Shown here one piece after another: positions 23,162 to 27,449 of a stretch of DNA of 27,449 bases; the first letter of the stretch is position 1; each line of letters begins with the position of its first letter. The notes beneath the pieces were generated by a model. It did not search any database. It was not told the origin of the DNA and saw only the letters and a program-made list of their open reading frames with translations. Origin of the DNA: Bacillota bacterium (GTDB lineage Bacteria; Bacillota; Clostridia; Peptostreptococcales; Anaerovoracaceae); assembly GCA_016284485.1 (NCBI GenBank), contig JAEEOX010000071.1:1-27449 (forward strand). The letters are read 5' to 3'. A program made the translations under genes and the position numbers.

Positions 23162-24615
23162 CAGCGCACCTCCTTGGTTCTACCCGTAAACATCTCTGAA
23201 CCGTCTCTGTCCTGAAGGACCTCTTCAACAGTCTTGCCGAAGTCCTCCACGAAAAGTTCGGAGATCCTCGGTCCGCAGAAACCGCCCTGGCATCTTCCCA
23301 TTCCTGTTCCCGCTCTTCTCTTCACTCCGTCAAGTGATACCGGGGGGATTGGTGCCTCGAAGCAGTCCCTGATCTCCCCTTCGGTTATGGTCTCGCACCT
23401 GCAGATCACCCTGCCGTATGCGGGATCTTCCCTGACCAGCTGTTCCTTCTCCTCGTCGGAGAGTTCCTTGAATCTGATGCGGCGGCGTTCCATCTTAAAG
23501 TCTTCCTTAGTCTCTGCCTGCATGCCGGCCTTGAAGAGAAGGTCCGTCACATATTCAGCAATTGCAGGCGCTGCGCTGAGACCCGGTGAGCAGATGCCGC
23601 AGCAGTCCACGAAACCGGGAGCCGCTTCTTCGATGATGAAATCATCAGCGTCAGTTGTTGCACGGATACCTGCGAAGTTCCTGATGGACTTCCTGAAATC
23701 TATGTCCTTCACGGATCTTGTGGCTGTGCTTCTTACGAAGTTCAGACCCTCCGTGGTGTTGGCCGTATCGTCCCATTCCACCGGCTGTGCGTTGGGTCCC
23801 ACCAGAAGGTTGCCGTGTACAGTGGGTGTAACCAGCACGCCCTTGCCGTTCTCGTTGGGGCACTGGAATATGGTGTGACCCACTCTGGTGCCCTCCGCCT
23901 TGTCAAGAAGGAAGTATTCTCCTCTCTTGGACTTCTCGGTGTGCTTCCTCTCAGCCACCATGTCGTGTATCTTAAGGGCATATGTACCTGCGGCGTTCAC
24001 GATGAAAGGTGCCTCGAAGGTCTCTCCTCCGGCTGTCACCTTCCAGGTCTCGCCGTCTCGTTCGATATTCTCCACGCCGTGACGCAGGAAAAGTTCCGCA
24101 CCGTTCACCATGGCAGTCTCAGCCAGGGCAAGACAGTATTCCCAGGGGGAAACTATGGCCGATGTGGGCACCAGAAGAGCAGCGGTGACCTCCGGTGCCA
24201 GTCCCGGCTCTCTCCTTCTCGCCTCGTCGCCGTCCAGAAGCATAACGCCCTTGACGCCGTTGGATATTCCTCTGGACATGAGTCCCTTGAGAGTCTGCAC
24301 GTCATCCTCGGTGAATCCCACCACCATGGCGCCGTTTCTCTTGTAGGGCACATCCAGTTTCTCACATATTTCTTCGCAAAGTTCCGAACCCCTCACGTTC
24401 AGTTTGGCCATGAGGCTTCCCGGAACCGGGTCGTATCCGCCGTGGATAATGGCGGAATTCGCCTTGGTGGCGCCCAGAGCCACGTCGTTCTCACGCTCCA
24501 GGATCCCCACCTTGAGATCATACTTTGACAATTCGAAAGCTGCAGCTGCTCCCACTATTCCGCAGCCGATGACCAGCACATCGAATCTCCTAGCTTCGTT
24601 TTCCAATTCCTTCAT
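23161..24615 (-). CDS. GlpA-like FAD-dependent oxidoreductase with C-terminal BFD-type [2Fe-2S] domain
   Basis: The product (484 residues from the chosen start) has a DAO-type FAD fold: DVLVIGCGIVGAAAAFEL, ERENDVALGATKANSAIIHGGYD, and a closing CCGICSPGLSAAPAIAEYV. A C-terminal Fer2_BFD domain has CRC and CQGGFC cysteine pairs. This is the layout of anaerobic glycerol-3-phosphate dehydrogenase GlpA and its relatives. Which substrate is used is not visible. The start is ambiguous. A TTG at 24661-24663 would sit at the predicted transcript start. The ATG at 24613-24615 is used here. A GTG at 24577-24579 has AGGAG at ideal spacing and is a real alternative. It overlaps the next oxidoreductase by 1 nt. 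Confidence 0.88.
   Translation of the reverse strand: MKELENEARRFDVLVIGCGIVGAAAAFELSKYDLKVGILERENDVALGATKANSAIIHGGYDPVPGSLMAKLNVRGSELCEEICEKLDVPYKRNGAMVVGFTEDDVQTLKGLMSRGISNGVKGVMLLDGDEARRREPGLAPEVTAALLVPTSAIVSPWEYCLALAETAMVNGAELFLRHGVENIERDGETWKVTAGGETFEAPFIVNAAGTYALKIHDMVAERKHTEKSKRGEYFLLDKAEGTRVGHTIFQCPNENGKGVLVTPTVHGNLLVGPNAQPVEWDDTANTTEGLNFVRSTATRSVKDIDFRKSIRNFAGIRATTDADDFIIEEAAPGFVDCCGICSPGLSAAPAIAEYVTDLLFKAGMQAETKEDFKMERRRIRFKELSDEEKEQLVREDPAYGRVICRCETITEGEIRDCFEAPIPPVSLDGVKRRAGTGMGRCQGGFCGPRISELFVEDFGKTVEEVLQDRDGSEMFTGRTKEVR
24587..24591 (-). promoter_or_regulatory. Shine-Dalgarno that may decide the start of the GlpA-like gene
   Basis: AGGAG lies 7 nt before an in-frame GTG (24577-24579) that would remove the first 12 residues of the annotated product. 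The annotated ATG at 24613-24615 has GGAG directly against it, too close to work well. Confidence 0.5.
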
Positions 24616-24666
24616 CTCCGTATCTATTTTTGACCGGATCGTGTTCCGGTCATATTCATTCAATTT

Positions 24667-24695
24667 ATTATAACAGACCCAAGAGATAAATACAA
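24667..24695 (-). promoter_or_regulatory. Promoter of the oxidoreductase-alarmone synthetase unit
   Basis: A TTGTAT -35 box (24690-24695), 17-nt spacer and perfect TATAAT -10 box (24667-24672). The predicted start near 24660 leaves a short leader that begins with a GACCGG/CCGGTC hairpin (24632-24651). Confidence 0.75.
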
Positions 24696-24744
24696 ACCGG
24701 ACAATGAGATATTTTGGACATATAGTTATGATTTATGGATGCGC

Positions 24745-25014
24745 TCACTCGTAGACCCTGTACAGTTCCCATTTCATCTCGTGCACGAAGTATCTGAGCT
24801 CGTAGTCTATGATCCTGTCATCCACTTCAGAGTAGCAGAAGTATACGAAATTCGGGTGCCCCGCGGGAGTTACGGAGTCCACCCTTTTGATCTGGTCCAC
24901 AGTCACCGTCTTATGGTGGCCGTCCCTGTATCTTATCTTGAATTTGCGGGGCTGAGGCGGCTTCCCCACGTAGGACACGCTGAGCACGTCCACTTCCCTT
25001 TCAAGCACTCTCAT
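24745..25014 (-). CDS. Small protein of unknown function, probably SOS-regulated
   Basis: I do not recognise the family. The 89-residue product begins MRVLEREVDVLSVSYVGKPP, has no signal peptide or membrane helix, and is charged and rich in aromatic residues (KFKIRYRDG, NFVYFCY, YELRYFVHEMKWELYRVYE). It looks like a compact mixed alpha/beta domain. The ATG at 25012-25014 has GGAGG 5 nt upstream; a TTG four codons earlier is rejected. The gene stands alone with a consensus promoter and a LexA-box-like operator (25025-25048), so DNA-damage control is the best clue to its role. It may act with a damage-tolerance polymerase or in cell-cycle delay, but nothing in the sequence shows this. Confidence 0.75.
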   Translation of the reverse strand: MRVLEREVDVLSVSYVGKPPQPRKFKIRYRDGHHKTVTVDQIKRVDSVTPAGHPNFVYFCYSEVDDRIIDYELRYFVHEMKWELYRVYE

Positions 25015-25024
25015 CTGCTCCTCC

Positions 25025-25048
25025 AAAAAAGAACATTTGTTCTTTTTT
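25025..25048 (-). promoter_or_regulatory. LexA/SOS-box-like operator
   Basis: A perfect inverted repeat has 10-nt arms (25025-25034 and 25039-25048) around a 4-nt centre. The core on the minus strand is GAACAAATGTTC, which fits the Gram-positive LexA (DinR) box core GAAC-RNRY-GTTY. It covers the predicted transcript start of the 89-residue gene, between the -10 box and the ribosome binding site, as expected for a repressor site. Confidence 0.72.
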
Positions 25049-25050
25049 TG

Positions 25051-25079
25051 ATTATAGAATAAAGCCCCGCTGTTGTCAA
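25051..25079 (-). promoter_or_regulatory. Perfect consensus promoter of the small SOS-type gene
   Basis: TTGACA (25074-25079), a 17-nt spacer and TATAAT (25051-25056) match the sigma-A consensus in all twelve positions. Such strong promoters are usually held down by a repressor, in line with the adjacent SOS-like palindrome. Confidence 0.85.
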
Positions 25080-25090
25080 CAGCAGGGCTT
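25062..25090 (-). terminator. Hairpin terminator after the AEC transporter
   Basis: AAGCCC and GCTGTT pair with AACAGC and GGGCTT around a 3-nt loop, with one internal mismatch (12 bp in all). On the minus strand the stem is followed by TTTATTCT, a weak U-tract. It lies 42 nt after the transporter stop. The -35 box of the next promoter lies within its apex. Confidence 0.65.
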
Positions 25091-25132
25091 CGTGTATACA
25101 GAATAAGATTTTTTGCGCATCCCGGCCCGTAC

Positions 25133-26080
25133 CTACAGGTACAGAAGCGAGATCACCGCCGCCATCACCGGAATGGTGACCAGGGACATGAGAGTCGTTA
25201 TGGCCACTCCCTCCGCCGATAAGACGGAGTTTTTGTTCTCATTGGCGGCTATGGCTGCCACCGCCACCGCCGACGGGAAGGCCGCGCCGAAAGTCAGTAT
25301 GATCTTTATCTCCGGTATGACCGGAAGCCAGTTCACCAGAAGCAGAGTGACCAGCGGGCAGAGGAGCATCTTTATGAACGACATGCTGAGCAGATGCCTG
25401 TTCCCGGCGATCGCCCTGAAGTCGCTCATGCCCAGTTCCATGCCGATGACCAGCATGGAAAGCATGGTGGTGGAATCTCCTATTATGTCGATGGGCTCGA
25501 TTATGAATGGTGGAAGTTTCAGAGACAGGGCCATTATCACAAGGCCTATGCCCGCAGCTATGGTGTTGGGTCCAAGTATGGTCCTGAGTGCCCTGGTCTT
25601 GCTGAATGCTTCGCCGTCTCCGTAGTGCATCCTCACCGTTCCCGGCCCGAAGAGGTACAGCAGCTGTATCACCTGGAAGAAGACCATATAGAACAACACG
25701 TCCTCACCGAAGATCGCCAGAGTTATGGGGAAGCCCATGAACCCGTTGTTTATGGATGTGAAGAGCATCATGTACACTCCGCAGTCCTGCTCAGGCGGGA
25801 TCTTCAGTATCCGCCTGCAGACGATCTCCGCGATCCCCATGAACACCGCAAAATATGCCACGCTCAGTCCCATGGCGGTCAGCACATTTCCCCAGAGTCC
25901 CTCACCTATCTCCTTGGACGCCATGGTCGATATTATAAGGCAAGGCGAAGTCACGCTCATGAGAAGCCTGGACAGCACCTTGTCCATCTCGCTGGGAAGG
26001 ATCCCCCTCTTGTTCAGGAAGAAGCCCAGACCCATGAGTATGAATACTGACGCTACCTTTGAAAGAATTACTCCTATCAT
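25133..26080 (-). CDS. AEC-family transporter (auxin efflux carrier type)
   Basis: The 315-residue protein is almost wholly hydrophobic, with about ten membrane helices. It has the AEC/PIN family layout: an N-terminal half with MGLGFFLNKRGILP and a Pro-containing VTSPCLIISTM segment, and a C-terminal half with LSMLVIGMELG and a late AFPSAVAVAAIAANE segment. Bacterial members move organic acids such as malate, or other small anions; the substrate here is unknown. The ATG at 26078-26080 overlaps the upstream stop in ATGA, so the two genes are coupled. The hairpin at 25062-25090 closes the unit. Confidence 0.9.
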   Translation of the reverse strand: MIGVILSKVASVFILMGLGFFLNKRGILPSEMDKVLSRLLMSVTSPCLIISTMASKEIGEGLWGNVLTAMGLSVAYFAVFMGIAEIVCRRILKIPPEQDCGVYMMLFTSINNGFMGFPITLAIFGEDVLFYMVFFQVIQLLYLFGPGTVRMHYGDGEAFSKTRALRTILGPNTIAAGIGLVIMALSLKLPPFIIEPIDIIGDSTTMLSMLVIGMELGMSDFRAIAGNRHLLSMSFIKMLLCPLVTLLLVNWLPVIPEIKIILTFGAAFPSAVAVAAIAANENKNSVLSAEGVAITTLMSLVTIPVMAAVISLLYL

Positions 26081-26445
26081 CCCCAGTTCAACACTCCCAG
26101 ATTAACCAAAAGTATGAAGGCTGACAGGAGGATCGCGATCACACCCAGTACCAAGCACGCCTTGGATGCCTTGTCCCTCTCTCTCTTGTAGCTGAACGAA
26201 AGAAGTATCAGACCTACGCCGGAGACTCCTCCATACAGCGGAGCCAGGCTCTCTGTCATACCGTTCTTTCTGGTGATCACCCAGATTATCAGCGCCGCGA
26301 TCAGAAGAAGGAACGCCGCGAAGTACAGGATCTTCTCTCTGCGTGTCGTCTTTTTTCTTTCTGCCTTCTGGGCCTGCATGCGGGCTGCGTTGTCTCTGCG
26401 CTCAGCGTAGTGATAATCGCTGTTCTTGCTGTGTTTTTTGCTCAT
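26077..26445 (-). CDS. Small membrane protein of unknown function
   Basis: The 122-residue product starts MSKKHSKNSDYHYAERRDN. It has a strongly basic, cytosolic N-terminal region (about 40 residues, many Lys/Arg), then three hydrophobic segments (KILYFAAFLLLIAALIIWVI; APLYGGVSGVGLILLSF; ACLVLGVIAILLSAFILLV). No family name is certain, though similar small proteins with a basic tail and three helices occur widely in Clostridia. The ATG at 26443-26445 has GGAGG about 10 nt upstream. It overlaps the AEC transporter by 4 nt, so it may assist it (inference). It is transcribed away from the peptidase gene. Confidence 0.8.
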   Translation of the reverse strand: MSKKHSKNSDYHYAERRDNAARMQAQKAERKKTTRREKILYFAAFLLLIAALIIWVITRKNGMTESLAPLYGGVSGVGLILLSFSYKRERDKASKACLVLGVIAILLSAFILLVNLGVLNWG

Positions 26446-26477
26446 CTTTTGAGGCCTCCATAAATTGCTACCTGTGT

Positions 26478-26483
26478 ATTCTA
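26478..26483 (-). promoter_or_regulatory. Candidate -10 box for the small membrane protein and AEC unit
   Basis: The minus strand reads TGG-TAGAAT, an extended -10 box, about 32 nt before the start codon. No good -35 box is seen at normal spacing. Confidence 0.4.
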
Positions 26484-26513
26484 CCACAAAATATCTCGGT
26501 TTGGTACAAAAGA

Positions 26514-26542
26514 TTGAAACAAAACCCTCCTTGTGATAGACT
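26514..26542 (+). promoter_or_regulatory. Promoter of the Xaa-Pro aminopeptidase gene
   Basis: TTGAAA (26514-26519), a 17-nt spacer and TAGACT (26537-26542). The predicted start near 26549 is followed at once by a GC-rich hairpin (GCGGGG-ACGA-CCCCGC, 26552-26567), giving a leader of about 40 nt. Confidence 0.65.
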
Positions 26543-26588
26543 ATCTGGTGTGCGGGGACGACCCCGCCGCTTCATACAGGAGGAAAAA

Positions 26589-27449
26589 ATGACAGACATC
26601 ACCATGCGTCTCGACCTTTTGAGGGGCGAGATGATGAAGAATGACATCGATCATTACATGATCCCGTCATCGGATTTCCACGATTCCGAATACGTGGGAG
26701 ATTACTTCAAGGAAAGAGAATACATGTCCGGGTTCAACGGCTCCGCAGGAACACTCATCGTGTCCATCGACAGCGCAAGGCTGTGGACCGACGGAAGATA
26801 CTTCCTGCAGGCAGCCGACCAGCTGGAAGGCTCAGGTATCATCCTCATGAAACAGGGTGATCCCGGGGTACCCGACATCGATGAATATCTGGCCCAGACC
26901 ATGCGCTTCGGTGAGACCCTGGGCTACGACGGACGCACCGTCACCGTGGCCTACGGCGAGAGGCTCCGTAAGAAGCTCAGTTCCAAGGGCATCAAGTTCA
27001 GGACAGACATGGATCTGGTGGACAACTTCTGGACAGACAGGCCCGCCCTTCCCTCCAACCCCATCTGGGTCCTGGAGGAGAAGTACGCAGGACACAGCGT
27101 CGAGTACAAGCTTCAGGCTTTAAGAGACGCCTACCGTGAAGCAGGCGCAGGAGGAGCGGTCCTCTCCGCTCTGGACGACATAGCATGGCTCTACAATTTC
27201 AGGGGAAACGACGTGGCCTACACGCCCGTGGCCCTGGCCTATACCCTGGTCACCGATCAGGAGGCCATAGTCTACATCGCAAAGGAAGCCGTAAGCCCTG
27301 AAGTAAAGGCGCACTACGATTCCATCGGAGTCCGTTTCAGACCCTATCAGTCCGTATACGGAGAGGTCTCCAGGATCGACGTTCCCCTTCTGGTGGATCC
27401 CGTGAGGTTCAGCGAGACGCTGATGGCCGCCTTGCAGAAGCCAGTCCGG
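26589..27449 (+). CDS. Xaa-Pro aminopeptidase (M24B peptidase family), partial
   Basis: The only plus-strand gene. It is open for 287 codons and runs off the right edge without a stop. The N-terminus MTDITMRLDLLRGEMMKNDIDHYMIPSSDFHDSEY, followed by FNGSAGTLIVS and LWTDGRYFLQAADQL, is the creatinase-like N-domain of eukaryote-type aminopeptidase P. These enzymes remove an N-terminal residue that precedes proline and need two metal ions. The visible part also covers the second creatinase-like domain (IAWLYNFRGNDVAYTPVALAY). The catalytic pita-bread domain lies beyond the window. The ATG at 26589-26591 follows AGGAGG at 5 nt. It is divergent from the small membrane protein gene. Confidence 0.9.
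   Translation, partial: MTDITMRLDLLRGEMMKNDIDHYMIPSSDFHDSEYVGDYFKEREYMSGFNGSAGTLIVSIDSARLWTDGRYFLQAADQLEGSGIILMKQGDPGVPDIDEYLAQTMRFGETLGYDGRTVTVAYGERLRKKLSSKGIKFRTDMDLVDNFWTDRPALPSNPIWVLEEKYAGHSVEYKLQALRDAYREAGAGGAVLSALDDIAWLYNFRGNDVAYTPVALAYTLVTDQEAIVYIAKEAVSPEVKAHYDSIGVRFRPYQSVYGEVSRIDVPLLVDPVRFSETLMAALQKPVR

Noticed and set aside
25025..25048. A/T-rich palindrome as a bidirectional terminator
   Set aside because: It lies between a perfect promoter and a GGAGG ribosome binding site, has no GC stem beyond GAAC/GTTC, and matches the LexA core; an operator explains it better. Weak termination is not excluded.
25394..26050. Long plus-strand open frame opposite the AEC transporter
   Set aside because: His/Gln/Glu-rich translation without family features, in the antisense of a clear membrane protein.
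1..27449. tRNA, rRNA, CRISPR, insertion sequences or prophage genes
   Set aside because: None seen on either strand apart from the REP-like palindrome; all gaps over 100 nt are described in the features.

Overview
The window is a chromosomal block from a low-to-moderate GC Gram-positive bacterium of the class Clostridia, most likely Lachnospiraceae or a close relative. The evidence is gene order (rimP-nusA-ylxR-ylxQ-infB-rbfA-nrnA-truB-ribF; Asp23-fakA-recG; rsmD-coaD followed by a coiled-coil ATPase-type gene), strong AGGAGG ribosome binding sites, sigma-A type promoters and a zinc-ribbon L28. Twenty-six of the 27 genes read on the minus strand. Only the peptidase at the right edge reads on the plus strand. 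No tRNA, rRNA, insertion sequence, prophage or CRISPR array was seen.

Reading in the direction of transcription (right to left): a divergent region near 26.5 kb separates a plus-strand Xaa-Pro aminopeptidase (cut by the edge) from a small membrane protein gene and an AEC-family transporter. Next comes a lone 89-residue gene with a consensus promoter and a LexA/SOS-like operator (25.0 kb). A three-gene unit follows (24.6-21.0 kb): a GlpA-like FAD oxidoreductase, a second FAD oxidoreductase fused to a four-cysteine DUF1667-type domain, and a small (p)ppGpp synthetase. The classical nusA-infB translation and transcription operon fills 20.85-12.0 kb and ends with truB and ribF.

A strong promoter then drives rpsO and rpmB, closed by a terminator at 11.37 kb. 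Asp23/YloU and fakA form the next unit, closed by a terminator at 9.05 kb. A separate promoter (9.0 kb) starts recG. Its leader carries a striking 93-nt palindrome with a perfect 31-bp inner stem. Downstream of recG, four genes lie before rsmD: a CbxX-type AAA+ ATPase, a GtrB-like lipid-linked glycosyltransferase, a large polytopic membrane protein and a soluble family-2 glycosyltransferase. rsmD, coaD and the start of a coiled-coil ATPase-type gene complete the left end.

Most genes are housekeeping: translation initiation, RNA modification, coenzyme A and flavin synthesis, DNA repair and lipid metabolism. The parts that stand out are the recG leader palindrome, the SOS-boxed small gene whose -35 element lies inside the upstream gene's terminator hairpin, the glycosylation/AAA+ cassette between recG and rsmD, and the fused oxidoreductase that shares an operon with an alarmone synthetase. 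By eye, GC content rises from about 45-50% left of 12 kb to about 55-60% right of it.
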